NCBI GenBank assembly: GCA_937872895.1
Contig: CALMUP010000004.1
Span: 39,959-103,958 of the forward strand
Length of the DNA: 64,000 nucleotides
Direction: 5' to 3'
Source: an uncultured Verrucomicrobiota bacterium
Lineage (GTDB): Bacteria > Verrucomicrobiota > Kiritimatiellia > CAIVKH01
Below the pieces are notes generated by a model. It saw nothing but the letters and a program-made list of their open reading frames with translations, was not told the DNA's origin and searched no databases. This document shows, one piece after another, positions 1 through 7,863 of the stretch. How positions within the stretch are numbered: position 1 is the first letter of the stretch; every line of letters begins with the position of its first letter. The translations under genes were made by a program, and so were the position numbers.

Positions 1-231
1 GAAGAACTGTTTGCGCTGTCGGTCGAGGTAGTCAATGACCATGCATTTTGGGACGGGGTGTGGCAGTTGGGGTGGAGCATGGACCGCAAAGGATTGGTCC
101 TTCCGCTGACCGACTTGGCCATCGCGTACATGGCCATCCGGCATGACGCCCTACTGATTACCTTGGACAAGCACTTCGACCACATCCCGGGGGTCAACGT
201 GGCCCCGCGTCTTCCCGGCGATTTGCGCTAG
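1..231 (+). CDS. PIN-domain protein (VapC-like), C-terminal part only
   Basis: Seventy-six codons stay open from the window edge to TAG at 229-231. The peptide contains LTDLAIAYMA followed by LLITLDKHFDHI. This is the usual end of a PIN domain, where the Asp in 'LTD' and the Asp in 'TLDKHF' belong to the acidic metal-binding set of these Mg-dependent RNases. The N-terminal catalytic Asp and any partner antitoxin lie outside the window, so a type II toxin role is inferred from family only. It is transcribed convergently with metF, with 9 bases between the two stops. Confidence 0.7.
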   Translation, partial: EELFALSVEVVNDHAFWDGVWQLGWSMDRKGLVLPLTDLAIAYMAIRHDALLITLDKHFDHIPGVNVAPRLPGDLR

Positions 232-240
232 ACGCCCCGC

Positions 241-1131
241 CTACAGGTGCCGTCCGAACAGCGCGAGCAGCTCCGGCGACAAGGCGGCGCGGGAGCGGTT
301 GAGGATGTAGAGGTGGATGCCGGGCACGCCGCGGGCGAGCAGGTCGCGCATCTGTTCGATGGCCCAGTCGATGCCCGCCTGTTCCGCGGCATCGGCGTCA
401 TCACCGGCGGCGCGTAGCCGGTCGGCGAGGGCCGGGGGCAGGTAGGTGTCGCACATGGTGCACATGCGTTCGACCTGTTTCAGCGATAGCGCGGGCAACA
501 GGCCGGGCAGGATCGGCTGGGTGATGCCGAGGGCGCGGGCCTTTTCCACGAAGCGGTAGTACACCGCGTTGTCGAAAAACAACTGGGTGGTGCCGAAATC
601 GCCCCCGGCATCCAGCTTGGCCTTCAGGTTGGCGAGGTCGGATTCCGGCGAGGCGGCTTCCGGATGCTTTTCCGGGTAGGCGGCCACGCCGCAGCAGAAG
701 TCGGGGTGCTGTGCCTTCAGCAGTTTCACGAGGTCCACCGCGTAGGAAAGCCCGTCGGGCGCGGCCTTGAATGTCGTGTCGCCCTTCGGCGGGTCGCCGC
801 GCAGGGTCATGATGTTGCGGTAGCCGCGGGCATGGATCTGGTCGGCCAGTTCGCGCAACGCGGCGCGGCTGGACCCGACGCAGGTCAGGTGGGGCATGAC
901 CGGGCCGAAACCCATTTCGGCCAGCATCGCGCAAACCTTGAAGGTGCGCTCGCGGGTCGAGCCGCCCGCCCCGTAGGTCACGGTGACGAAATCCGGGTGG
1001 GTCGGCTTCAGCTTCTCGCAGGTCGCGCGCAGCGCCTCCAGGCCGGCATCGTCCTTCGGCGGGAAGAACTCGAAGGAGAGGAGCGGGCGCGTGGCGCGGC
1101 TGAACAGCGAGCTGATCTGGATATCCGTCAT
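241..1131 (-). CDS. metF: 5,10-methylenetetrahydrofolate reductase
   Basis: The 296-residue product reduces 5,10-methylene-THF to 5-methyl-THF with FAD, supplying the methyl group for methionine synthesis in the cytoplasm. It has the whole single-domain MetF barrel. An N-terminal LLSFEFFPPKDD segment carries the catalytic Glu of the family. FVTVTYGAGGSTRERT follows, then NIMTLRGDPP in the folate/FAD region and TTQLFFDNAVYYRF. The length equals E. coli MetF. No Shine-Dalgarno sequence precedes the ATG. Instead a -10-like TACATT ends 8 bases upstream, so the mRNA may start almost at the start codon. The gene stands alone, separated from upstream obgE by a strong terminator. Confidence 0.95.
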   Translation of the reverse strand: MTDIQISSLFSRATRPLLSFEFFPPKDDAGLEALRATCEKLKPTHPDFVTVTYGAGGSTRERTFKVCAMLAEMGFGPVMPHLTCVGSSRAALRELADQIHARGYRNIMTLRGDPPKGDTTFKAAPDGLSYAVDLVKLLKAQHPDFCCGVAAYPEKHPEAASPESDLANLKAKLDAGGDFGTTQLFFDNAVYYRFVEKARALGITQPILPGLLPALSLKQVERMCTMCDTYLPPALADRLRAAGDDADAAEQAGIDWAIEQMRDLLARGVPGIHLYILNRSRAALSPELLALFGRHL

Positions 1132-1139
1132 GGCGGGTC

Positions 1140-1168
1140 AATGTAGCAGAGGTCGGGAAATTGTCCAA
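1140..1168 (-). promoter_or_regulatory. candidate sigma70-type promoter of metF
   Basis: Read on the minus strand, TTGGAC (1163-1168) is followed after 17 bases by TACATT (1140-1145), 8 bases before the metF ATG at 1131. The predicted start site is about 1133, giving a nearly leaderless transcript. The -35 box lies inside the palindrome at 1164-1176. The box matches are only moderate (3 of 6 and 4 of 6), so this is a candidate. Confidence 0.4.
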
Positions 1169-1209
1169 TCCTTGGAATCACGGCCGGAGGGGGTGTCCAG
1201 TCCATGGAC
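1164..1209. repeat. paired interrupted palindromes, copy 1
   Basis: TCCAATCCTTGGA (1164-1176) and GTCCAGTCCATGGAC (1195-1209) are two short interrupted palindromes. The same pair recurs at 59954-59999 with nearly the same sequence and exactly the same offset (32 bases from TCCA to TCCA). Here it sits between the obgE terminator and metF. It is probably a dispersed intergenic element; its role is unknown. Confidence 0.6.
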
Positions 1210-1210
1210 A

Positions 1211-1297
1211 AAAAAGGAACCACCCGCTTCGCTGGAGAAAGAGGAGACCGTGGTCTTTCCTCTTCCGCCTCCTCTTTCTCCAGCGAAGCGGGTGGTT
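1211..1297 (-). terminator. intrinsic terminator of obgE with a 29-bp perfect stem
   Basis: Bases 1218-1246 are perfectly complementary to 1269-1297. On the minus strand the second arm is followed by CC and a run of Ts (complement of the As at 1211-1215). The upstream arm begins at the obgE stop codon (1297-1299). Hairpin plus T tract is the classic rho-independent form, but a 29-bp perfect stem with a 22-base loop is unusually long for one. Confidence 0.8.
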
Positions 1298-2406
1298 TAG
1301 TCCTTCCGCTTCACGGCCGGTGCGGCGTCGATGAACCGCCGGCCGCGCTTCCAGTCGTAGAGCGCTTCCTTGAGCTTGTCGATGCCGTCGCCCTGCTCGG
1401 CCGAGAGGGTGAGGGGGGTGATGCCGGTTTCCTTGATGAAGCGGGCGAGGTGGTCCGCCGCATCCGGCAGGTCCATCTTGTTGCCGAGCACGAGGGCGGG
1501 GCGGTGCACGAGGTCCTCGTTGTAAAGCTGGAGCTCGTGGCGCAGGCTGGCGTAGTCGTGGACCGGATCGCGCCCGTCCACGCCGCCCATGTCGAGCACG
1601 TAGATCAGGAGTTTGGTGCGTTCGACGTGGCGGAGGAAGTCGTGGCCGAGGCCGACGCCGCGGTGGGCACCCTCGATCAGCCCGGGGATGTCGGCGATGC
1701 GCACCGTGGTGTAATCCTCGAACTGCAGCATGCCGATCAGCGGATTGAGTGTCGTGAACGGGTAGGCGGCGATCTTCGGGTGCGCGTGGCTCAGTTTGGA
1801 GAGCAGGGTGGACTTGCCGGCGTTGGGGTAGCCGACGAGGCCGACTTCCGCCACCATCTTCAGTTCGAGCAGCAGGCGGCGGCGTTCGCCTTCGGTGCCG
1901 GGGGTGAACTCGCGCGGGGCGCGGTTGGTGGAGGAGGCATAGGACAGGTTGCCGCGTCCGCCCTTGCCGCCGGTGGCCACCCGCAGGGTGTCGCCGTCGT
2001 TGACCACTTCGCCCAGGTAGGTGCGGGTCTCCTCGACCGGCTCCGGTTTTTCCTCGGGATCCTTCTCGAAGTCGAGCGGATCATGGGGGACAACATCGGG
2101 AATCTGGAACACCACCGTTCCACAGGGGACCGGCATCACCAGGTCGTCGCCGGTTTCTCCGGTCCGGTTGTTGCTGCCGCCTTTGCCTCCGTGGCCCGCC
2201 TTCTGGATCGGCTGGTAATACCAATGCACCAGCGAGTCCACGTCCTTGCTGGCCTGAAGGATTACGTGGCCGCCGTGGCCACCGTGGCCGCCGTCCGGGC
2301 CGCCAAACGGGACAAATTTTTCGCGGCGGAACGAGACGCAACCGTCGCCACCGTTACCGGCGGATACCTGGACCTTGACGCGGTCTTTGAAGGCGATGCT
2401 TTTCAT
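1297..2406 (-). CDS. obgE: GTPase Obg/CgtA
   Basis: The 369-residue product is a ribosome-associated GTPase that acts in late 50S assembly and stress control. It begins with the glycine-rich Obg fold (GNGGDGCVSFRREKFVPFGG, then repeated GGHGG and GGKGG turns). The G domain follows: G1 is GYPNAGKST, G3 is DIPGLIEGAH and G4 is NKMD. No long acidic C-terminal tail is present and the protein ends in a short basic segment. I chose the ATG at 2406 because it gives the conserved MKSIAFKDRVKV start; an upstream in-frame start would add 17 unconserved residues. A purine-rich ribosome site is not evident. It lies downstream of rplU and rpmA on the same strand, the usual bacterial order. Confidence 0.95.
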   Translation of the reverse strand: MKSIAFKDRVKVQVSAGNGGDGCVSFRREKFVPFGGPDGGHGGHGGHVILQASKDVDSLVHWYYQPIQKAGHGGKGGSNNRTGETGDDLVMPVPCGTVVFQIPDVVPHDPLDFEKDPEEKPEPVEETRTYLGEVVNDGDTLRVATGGKGGRGNLSYASSTNRAPREFTPGTEGERRRLLLELKMVAEVGLVGYPNAGKSTLLSKLSHAHPKIAAYPFTTLNPLIGMLQFEDYTTVRIADIPGLIEGAHRGVGLGHDFLRHVERTKLLIYVLDMGGVDGRDPVHDYASLRHELQLYNEDLVHRPALVLGNKMDLPDAADHLARFIKETGITPLTLSAEQGDGIDKLKEALYDWKRGRRFIDAAPAVKRKD

Positions 2407-2443
2407 GTCAGTTGATGCTGTTGTAAGGAGGAACCGAAGGTCG

Positions 2444-2622
2444 CCACGGATGGACACCGATCAACACGGATGAATGCTGTTGTGGCTTTCTATCCATTGA
2501 GCACGTTACGTGTTGCTGCTGCCGAAGGTTTTCTTGGTGGTTGCACGTTGGGCGTTGCTCCAACACGTCTCAACGTGCTTTGTATGTATGTTCAATCCGA
2601 GTTTATCCGTGTGCATCCGTGG
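2444..2622. repeat. nested inverted repeat in the rpmA-obgE spacer
   Basis: The 312-base spacer between rpmA and obgE holds no gene. Its outer arms are 2444-2474 and 2591-2622. Each is built from repeats like CCACGGATG and ACACGGAT, and they are inverted copies with about five mismatches. Inside them, GAGCACGTT-ACGTGTTG near 2500 pairs with an inverted copy near 2560-2580. Together they could fold a hairpin or cruciform of about 180 bases within the ribosomal-protein operon. The 'CACGGAT' phrase recurs in the intergenic DNA of many environmental genomes, as far as I recall. Confidence 0.6.
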
Positions 2623-2718
2623 TTGTTCATGCCCCTAAACGCAACATGGCGAACCCCGGAGTGGGATTCGCCATGGTGTGGGCGATCGCGGAGGGCGTTT
2701 GTGGCGCCACCCGCATCG

Positions 2719-2973
2719 TCAGGCGGTCTGCAGCGCGCGCACGTTGACGCGGCGGCCGTCGCGGTCGAATTCAACCACGCCATCCGCCAGCGCGAACAAC
2801 GTGAAGTCGCGACCCTGACCGACGTTCTTGCCGGGGTGGAACTTGTTGCCAACCTGACGGACGATGATGTTGCCGGTGATGACGTTCGAGCCGCCGAACA
2901 CCTTCACGCCGCGGCGCTGCGAGTTGCTGTCGCGGCCGTTCTTGGTAGAGCCTTGTCCTTTTTTATGTGCCAT
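2719..2973 (-). CDS. rpmA: 50S ribosomal protein L27
   Basis: This 84-residue protein sits by the peptidyl-transferase centre of the 50S subunit. It starts [19 protein letters not shown], so the flexible N-terminal arm begins directly with the mature sequence. The bacterial L27 core [20 protein letters not shown] and the [15 protein letters not shown] stretch are complete. It lies 21 bases after rplU and is certainly co-transcribed with it. The following spacer to obgE is unusually long and carries a large inverted repeat. Confidence 0.97.
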   Translation of the reverse strand: MAHKKGQGSTKNGRDSNSQRRGVKVFGGSNVITGNIIVRQVGNKFHPGKNVGQGRDFTLFALADGVVEFDRDGRRVNVRALQTA

Positions 2974-2994
2974 GACGGTATCCTCCGGGCTGGA

Positions 2995-3312
2995 TCAGCC
3001 CTTGATCTCCTCGATGCGGATCTTCGTCAGCTCCTGACGGTGTCCGATCTTCTTGTGAAAACCCTTGCGGCGGTTCTTGCGGAACGCCACGGTCTTGCGG
3101 CCGCGGTGCTGTTCGACGATCTCGGCGGTAACCGAAGCGCCAGCGACGGTCGGCGAACCAACCACCAGCTCGGACCCGTTGGAGACGGCCAATACGGCGT
3201 CCAGCGTGATCTTGGTGCCGGCTTCGCCTTCCAGCAATTCCACATCAAACAAATCGTTTTTTTGAACCCGGTACTGCTTTCCACCGGTTTCGATGACTGC
3301 ATAAGCTTCCAT
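2995..3312 (-). CDS. rplU: 50S ribosomal protein L21
   Basis: This 105-residue protein binds 23S rRNA in the large subunit. The L21 beta-barrel is intact: it starts [17 protein letters not shown], and the C-terminal half has [21 protein letters not shown], the basic rRNA-binding loop, ending [13 protein letters not shown] upstream of the ATG serves as ribosome site. It is the first gene of the rplU-rpmA-obgE cluster, and a good promoter lies just upstream (3342-3370). Confidence 0.97.
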   Translation of the reverse strand: MEAYAVIETGGKQYRVQKNDLFDVELLEGEAGTKITLDAVLAVSNGSELVVGSPTVAGASVTAEIVEQHRGRKTVAFRKNRRKGFHKKIGHRQELTKIRIEEIKG

Positions 3313-3341
3313 GATGCCCTCTTTCGATAAACAGGGGGGTG

Positions 3342-3370
3342 AAAATAGGGGAATCCTCGGTGTCTGTCAA
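3342..3370 (-). promoter_or_regulatory. sigma70-type promoter of rplU-rpmA
   Basis: On the minus strand a perfect TTGACA (3365-3370) is followed by a 17-base spacer and TATTTT (3342-3347). The transcript would begin near 3335, leaving a leader of roughly 23 bases before the rplU ATG at 3312. Spacing is optimal and the -35 box is consensus, so this is one of the clearest promoters in the window. Confidence 0.7.
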
Positions 3371-3434
3371 TCAAACAACCGGGGATTTTGGCGGCGGCGG
3401 TTTCGGGTGTTCCATGCTGCTGCCGCTCAACCGG

Positions 3435-4349
3435 TTATGGGGCGTTGCGGACGGTCCGGAACCCGATGCGGGTGTAGGTGTTGTCGGCGGTGGCATTGTT
3501 TCGCCCGGAGACCCGGCAGAAGAAGCCGGCCCGGTCCCAGCTTCCGCCGCGCAGGACCCGGCCCGAGCCCTGTTCGGGGCCGCGCGGGTTGTCGGCGGGC
3601 GAGGTTGCATAGTATTCGGACAGGTACCGGTCCCAGCACCATTCCCACATGTTGCCGGCCATGTCGTGGAGGCCGAAGCCGTTGGGTTTGAACATCCGGA
3701 CCGGGCTGCCGCCCGGCGGCTTGATGCCGGGGTGGTGGCCGCGGGTGCCGCTGACGTCGAAGGCGTCGTTGGTGCGGCTGATGTAGTTCGCCCGGCTGTG
3801 ATCGATGCTATCCACGTCGGCCCAGGGAAACCGCTTGCCCTTGGCTCCGCCGCGCGCCGCCTTTTCCCATTCGGCCTCGGTGGGCAGGCGGTACCCGTTG
3901 GCCGACCAGTTGACCAATCCGTTATGCAGGTTCGCCGCGCCGGTGCGGAGAACGGTGGTGCGGGCGTCATCGACGAAATAGACCGGTTGCAGGCCTTCCA
4001 TCTCGCTGCGGGCGTTGCACCACTTGACGGCGCTGAACCAGGTGACGCTGTGGGCGGGAAATCCCTCGTCCTGGCCCTTGGCGGAGGTGATCCCGATGTC
4101 GTATCCGTTGGTCGCCGCCCAACCGGCCACCTTTTTCCACAGGTCGAACGTGACTTCGGTCTGGTCCATGTAGAACGCGTCGAGGGTGACGGTGTGCACC
4201 GGCAATTCCGCCGCCGTGCCATCGCCCAGCGCGTCGCCCATTTCAAACGAACCCGCCGGAATCAAGACCATGCCCGGAGCCGCTGCATGCCCCGAGGTTA
4301 CCGGAACAGCGACCGCCATCAGCATCAACAAACGATAAAAAAAGTGCAT
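3435..4349 (-). CDS. secreted SUMF1/FGE-fold protein, probably not a formylglycine generator
   Basis: The 304-residue protein starts at 4349 behind AAGGAGGA. It has a signal peptide (MHFFYRLLMLMAVAVPVTSG) and then a full formylglycine-generating-enzyme-like fold. Visible parts are MVLIPAGSFEMG, VHTVTLDAFYMDQTEVT, NGYRLPTEAEWEKAARGG, NGFGLHDMAGNMWEWCWD and VLRGGSWDRAGFFCR, ending GFRTVRNAP. In aligned FGE sequences the catalytic pair is two Cys five residues apart after GGS(Y/W). Here only the second is present, and the first position holds Arg. It may therefore be a sugar- or protein-binding SUMF1-domain protein rather than a sulfatase activator. No sulfatase gene is nearby. Confidence 0.85.
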   Translation of the reverse strand: MHFFYRLLMLMAVAVPVTSGHAAAPGMVLIPAGSFEMGDALGDGTAAELPVHTVTLDAFYMDQTEVTFDLWKKVAGWAATNGYDIGITSAKGQDEGFPAHSVTWFSAVKWCNARSEMEGLQPVYFVDDARTTVLRTGAANLHNGLVNWSANGYRLPTEAEWEKAARGGAKGKRFPWADVDSIDHSRANYISRTNDAFDVSGTRGHHPGIKPPGGSPVRMFKPNGFGLHDMAGNMWEWCWDRYLSEYYATSPADNPRGPEQGSGRVLRGGSWDRAGFFCRVSGRNNATADNTYTRIGFRTVRNAP

Positions 4350-4406
4350 ACTCCTCCTTGGTCCGGGGGACACTACGCCATACGATGCAGGAATCAAGAT
4401 TGGAGT

Positions 4407-5834
4407 ATGGTTAGCGCGGTTGGCTGGAACAGTATGATGAACCTTGGCCTGATCGGTCGGATGGCGGCGCTGGTGGTCGCGGTCAAGTTCCTGCTCGGGT
4501 TGCTGGATCTGGCACCGCTTTTTTTCCTGGGCGATTCCGCGACCTACCTGTCCGCGGCGATCGAAGGGTATCTGCCGGTTGATCGCTCATTCACCTACCC
4601 GCGCCTGCTCACCTGGCTCGCGGTATATCCAGGCTCATTGACCGGTGTGTTGATTGCCCAGATTGCTTCGGGTGCAGTGGCATCCCTTCTCCTCGGGTTC
4701 AGCCTGTTCCGCTACGCCAGGGTGCGTCCAGGTATCGCCATGGCGGCAAGCCTTGCCCTTGCGCTCGACCCGCTGAATGTTGTCCATGAGCGCCTGGTGC
4801 TGACCGAATCGTTGGCTCTGCTTGGCTATGCCGGGGTCCTGACGCTCGGGCTGGCCTATGTGGAGAGGCCGCGTTTCCTGGTGATTGCCGCAACCTGTGC
4901 GCTGGGTGTCGCACTCGTAAGCCTCCGTTTTGTGTTTATCCCGATGGTCCTGCTCTTTCCGTTGCTCTTGGTCGCCATCGCCGGGGTCACCTTTCGGGAT
5001 GCCAGGCTGTCCGGTCCCCGATGGCTTGTTCTGGCCGCGCACCTGCTTGGTGCGGTTGTGCTGACCGGATGGATGCACCACGGCTACCGCGCGTATGTGG
5101 GTCGCCACTTCAGGGGTCACCCCGGCTACCAGCACATGGATGGTCTGATGTTGTTGGGGGCGTGGTCACCGATGGTGGAGGCGAACGATACCCCGAATGC
5201 GCGGTTCGCCGCCATCATCGCTCAGCTACGCCAAGATTCCGGTGTGCCTTCGGGCCTCCGGCTCCACCGCGAGGCACAGATCTGGCAACCCGGGGGCCTG
5301 GCGGAAACCCTGGTGCGCGATGTGTTCGCGGGCGATCGGATCGCCGCCAATGCCGCGGCGAAACAGGCGTGCCGGACCGCCGTGTTCCGTGATCCACGCG
5401 GCATTGCATCGCTGGGCGCAACGACGTGGATTGAATACCTCAATCCATCAACCATGCAGGAACGCATCCTGGTCGAGCAGGGATGGGCCCGTCCGCTGGA
5501 TGAGCGTTTTCTGCAGGTGGTGCGCGTGCGATTCGGTTTCGATGCCGCCAGGATTCACCTCGTCCTGACCCCGGCGCGCAGCTACCACCGCTTCGGCTGG
5601 CCCTGGTACATCGTGCTCGCGCTGTCCCCGCTGCTCAATCTCGCGGCCGTGTTCGTCGTCCCGCGCGAACAACGTCCCGCCGCCTTGCTGTTGGCCGTGT
5701 GTGCGATGCTGCTCATGGTCGTCACGGTTCTCACCGCTCCGGGCGCGGTGGTGCGTTACCTTCAGCCGTTCACCGTCACCGCATGGGCGGCCATCGCGTT
5801 GCTGGTCAGTGCCGCGATACCCCGTCCCGAGTGA
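4407..5834 (+). CDS. polytopic membrane protein, GT-C glycosyltransferase-like
   Basis: The 475-residue product has about ten hydrophobic segments. The first extramembrane loop carries FFLGDSATYLSAAIEG, resembling the acidic loop-1 motif of GT-C glycosyltransferases that use lipid-linked sugars. Later stretches (LALALDPLNVVHERLVLTESLALLG) match the general look of ArnT/PMT-like proteins. The open frame extends far upstream, but that part is antisense to the SUMF1 gene. The ATG at 4407 or the one at 4434 is the likely start. It is transcribed divergently from the SUMF1 gene across 57 bases. Substrate unknown; the family call rests on topology and one motif. Confidence 0.65.
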   Translation: MVSAVGWNSMMNLGLIGRMAALVVAVKFLLGLLDLAPLFFLGDSATYLSAAIEGYLPVDRSFTYPRLLTWLAVYPGSLTGVLIAQIASGAVASLLLGFSLFRYARVRPGIAMAASLALALDPLNVVHERLVLTESLALLGYAGVLTLGLAYVERPRFLVIAATCALGVALVSLRFVFIPMVLLFPLLLVAIAGVTFRDARLSGPRWLVLAAHLLGAVVLTGWMHHGYRAYVGRHFRGHPGYQHMDGLMLLGAWSPMVEANDTPNARFAAIIAQLRQDSGVPSGLRLHREAQIWQPGGLAETLVRDVFAGDRIAANAAAKQACRTAVFRDPRGIASLGATTWIEYLNPSTMQERILVEQGWARPLDERFLQVVRVRFGFDAARIHLVLTPARSYHRFGWPWYIVLALSPLLNLAAVFVVPREQRPAALLLAVCAMLLMVVTVLTAPGAVVRYLQPFTVTAWAAIALLVSAAIPRPE

Positions 5835-5849
5835 GCCGCAACGCGGGAA

Positions 5850-6062
5850 TCATCCCCTTTGCCGGGAACCTGCTTCGCTACGGAACAGCGCGATCCGCCC
5901 TTCTTTGTTGCGGTGCACCTGTACCTGGTCGCCGCGCCGCGAAAGGCGCTCGCATTCCTTCTGGCACCATGCTGAAAAGGTGATTCGACCGCACGTGGTG
6001 GTGACCTCGTCGTCGGGTACCAGCCACAGGCTGATACGGTACTTGTCGTTAAACGGCTTCAT
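5850..6062 (-). CDS. small hypothetical protein
   Basis: I do not recognise this 70-residue frame. It starts MKPFNDKYRISLWLVPDDEV and continues with a TTTCGRITFSAWCQKECERL segment and a basic tail. Its composition looks like a genuine soluble protein. Three Cys and many charged residues are visible. In-frame upstream codons exist to 6128 but add no recognisable sequence. There is no clear ribosome site. It is convergent with the GT-C-like gene, 15 bases from its stop. Confidence 0.4.
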   Translation of the reverse strand: MKPFNDKYRISLWLVPDDEVTTTCGRITFSAWCQKECERLSRRGDQVQVHRNKEGRIALFRSEAGSRQRG

Positions 6063-6226
6063 GGCTACACGGACTCCAATGCAGGAAATGGGGGTGGAAC
6101 TCGGGCGGGTCGGAATGATTTCAGCCACAACGCGGGAAACCCGGCAGGGCGCAGGTAACCAGGGAAAGGGTGTCCACGCACCGCAGGGATGGCCGGTGCC
6201 GGGTCGGGGTGTGGCTGGGTCCGCGC

Positions 6227-6565
6227 CTAAAGGATCAGTTGGCTGTGCCGGAAGGCGGCATGTGTCTCGTCCGGACTTGGTGACCGATGCCGCGCCGTGC
6301 AGGAGCCTTGGAGATCGGTGCCATGTCGCTGGCCCCGGTCATGCCACACCGTGCAGGCGGAGGGGTGGTCAGGGAACGAGAGTTTCCGGCCGGTTTGGAA
6401 CTTCGCGGGCAACAGTGGTTCCGGTCCGTTTTCCAGGAAGGCCATTTCCGCATCCGGGGACATCAGGATTTCGGCCAACGCGGCAGCACGCAGGCCCAGT
6501 CCATCCGGCATGAACGCCATCAGGACCACGAGGCAAGCCACCAATCTGGTATGTACGGGTTTCAC
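6227..6565 (-). CDS. hypothetical secreted or membrane-anchored small protein
   Basis: The 112-residue frame begins at GTG 6565 and has a signal-like N-terminus (KPVHTRLVACLVVLMAFMPDG). The remainder is polar, with Cys and His residues towards the end (SACTVWHDRGQRHGTDLQGS), and matches no family I recognise. The frame can be extended to 6754, but the upstream part has no coding look. The surrounding DNA (6063-6226 and 6566-6766) shows no other convincing gene, so this region may be decaying. Confidence 0.3.
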   Translation of the reverse strand: MKPVHTRLVACLVVLMAFMPDGLGLRAAALAEILMSPDAEMAFLENGPEPLLPAKFQTGRKLSFPDHPSACTVWHDRGQRHGTDLQGSCTARHRSPSPDETHAAFRHSQLIL

Positions 6566-6766
6566 GGTTCCACGGCAGCTCCGGGTCGCGCGATCAGCTG
6601 CCGGTGCACAGCATCCAACTGGACCAGGCAAAACGCAAGTGTCAAAACGGTGGGGTAATGGCGCCGAGATGAAGAGCACGTCGATGGTTGCAGGCCCGTT
6701 TTGGCCGATGGCTTTATTCCTTCGCGGTCGCGATCTTGGGGAGGCCACATACAAACGCGGCGGCGG

Positions 6767-7849
6767 TCAGCGGAATTCCTTTTGCCACAAGCGCACCGCC
6801 TCGTAGGCAAAGGCGTAGGGTTTGGTGCCGCCGTCGCGCGATGCGTCCCAGTTGATCGACCAGGTCATCAGGCCGGCGAGGTTGGGATGACCGCCCTTCT
6901 GCCGCAAGCGGTAGGCGGTCTTGTAGGTGGGTTTGCCGGTGAGCAGGTAATGCATGGCGGCCTGGAGCTGCGCCGGCGTGAGGTATCCGCCGCCGCTGGC
7001 CGCGGAGGGCGTGGCGGGGAGGCCGATGGCGACCTTATCGGCGCCGAGACCAGGGAAGACGTTCTTCGGGTTCAGGCCGACCGGGAACCCGAGGATCAGC
7101 ATCTCGGTCAGCGCGACCACGAAATCCGGCGTGCCCTTGGTCACGATCAGGCCCTTCTCGTTGATCTCGCGTCCGTCGTACACCAGCTGGGTGCCCGAGT
7201 TGTAGTACTGCATGTGCACGACATCGAGCACGTCGCGCAGGGCGTGCAGGACCGGCAGGTAGCCGCCGAATTCCCGGCCGTAGCGCTTGTGGCCGGCGGT
7301 CATGAACTGGGTCTCCGGCGATGCGCTGAGCACGAAGGTGTTGTCGAAGTGGTTGACCACGGTGCGGATGCCCTCGATGAAATACACCACGCGTGGGGTT
7401 TTCGGCCGCCGGAAATCGGTGTCGCCCGGGTCGAGCACCAGCGAATGTTTCTCCAGGTTGATGTCGATGCCGTTGAAACCGTAACGCTCGACCAGGTCGA
7501 TCAGGCTGCGCGCGAAGGCCTGCCCCTGCTTACGCGAGTTGAGCACGACCGGATGGTTGCCGCCGCCGATCGACAGCAGCACGCGCGTGCCGCGTGCCTG
7601 GTGGTAGGCGATGTCGCGCTTGAACTCCTCGGGCGGCTGTTTCTTCGGCTCGAACACCATCGCGCCCGAACCTTTCGGATCGGGAATGGCGAAGGCCACG
7701 TTGATCTGGTTGTACACCGAGGGCACGTCGCGCAGGCGGATGTACTCGGTGGATTTGCCGGTCCAGTTGTGCCAGTAGCCGACCATCAGCGGACCGGCGT
7801 GGGCACTGGTGGCTAACAGGAAAAGTAAGCTGATGATACGAATCAACAT
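6767..7849 (-). CDS. secreted GH18-family protein (chitinase-like) with altered catalytic motif
   Basis: The 360-residue protein starts at 7849 with signal peptide MLIRIISLLFLLATSAHA and then one GH18 barrel. Recognisable parts are MVGYWHNWTGKS at strand 1, VLLSIGGGNHPVVLN (the SxGG strand-3 motif), GFNGIDINLEKHS at strand 4, LSASPETQF, VHMQYYNSG and LMTWSINWDAS. The catalytic DxxDxDxE motif reads N126-x-x-D129-x-N131-x-E133. The proton donor Glu is kept but the Asp that orients the N-acetyl group is Asn. It may be a weak chitinase, an endo-acetylglucosaminidase-like enzyme or a binding protein. No carbohydrate-binding module is attached and the gene stands alone. Confidence 0.85.
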   Translation of the reverse strand: MLIRIISLLFLLATSAHAGPLMVGYWHNWTGKSTEYIRLRDVPSVYNQINVAFAIPDPKGSGAMVFEPKKQPPEEFKRDIAYHQARGTRVLLSIGGGNHPVVLNSRKQGQAFARSLIDLVERYGFNGIDINLEKHSLVLDPGDTDFRRPKTPRVVYFIEGIRTVVNHFDNTFVLSASPETQFMTAGHKRYGREFGGYLPVLHALRDVLDVVHMQYYNSGTQLVYDGREINEKGLIVTKGTPDFVVALTEMLILGFPVGLNPKNVFPGLGADKVAIGLPATPSAASGGGYLTPAQLQAAMHYLLTGKPTYKTAYRLRQKGGHPNLAGLMTWSINWDASRDGGTKPYAFAYEAVRLWQKEFR

Positions 7850-7863
7850 GGTGGCAGATGATA

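Noticed and set aside
3339..4406. Upstream extension of the GT-C-like gene to 831 residues
   Set aside because: The extra part is antisense to the SUMF1 gene and has no membrane or protein-like pattern; ATG 4407 fits the first helix.
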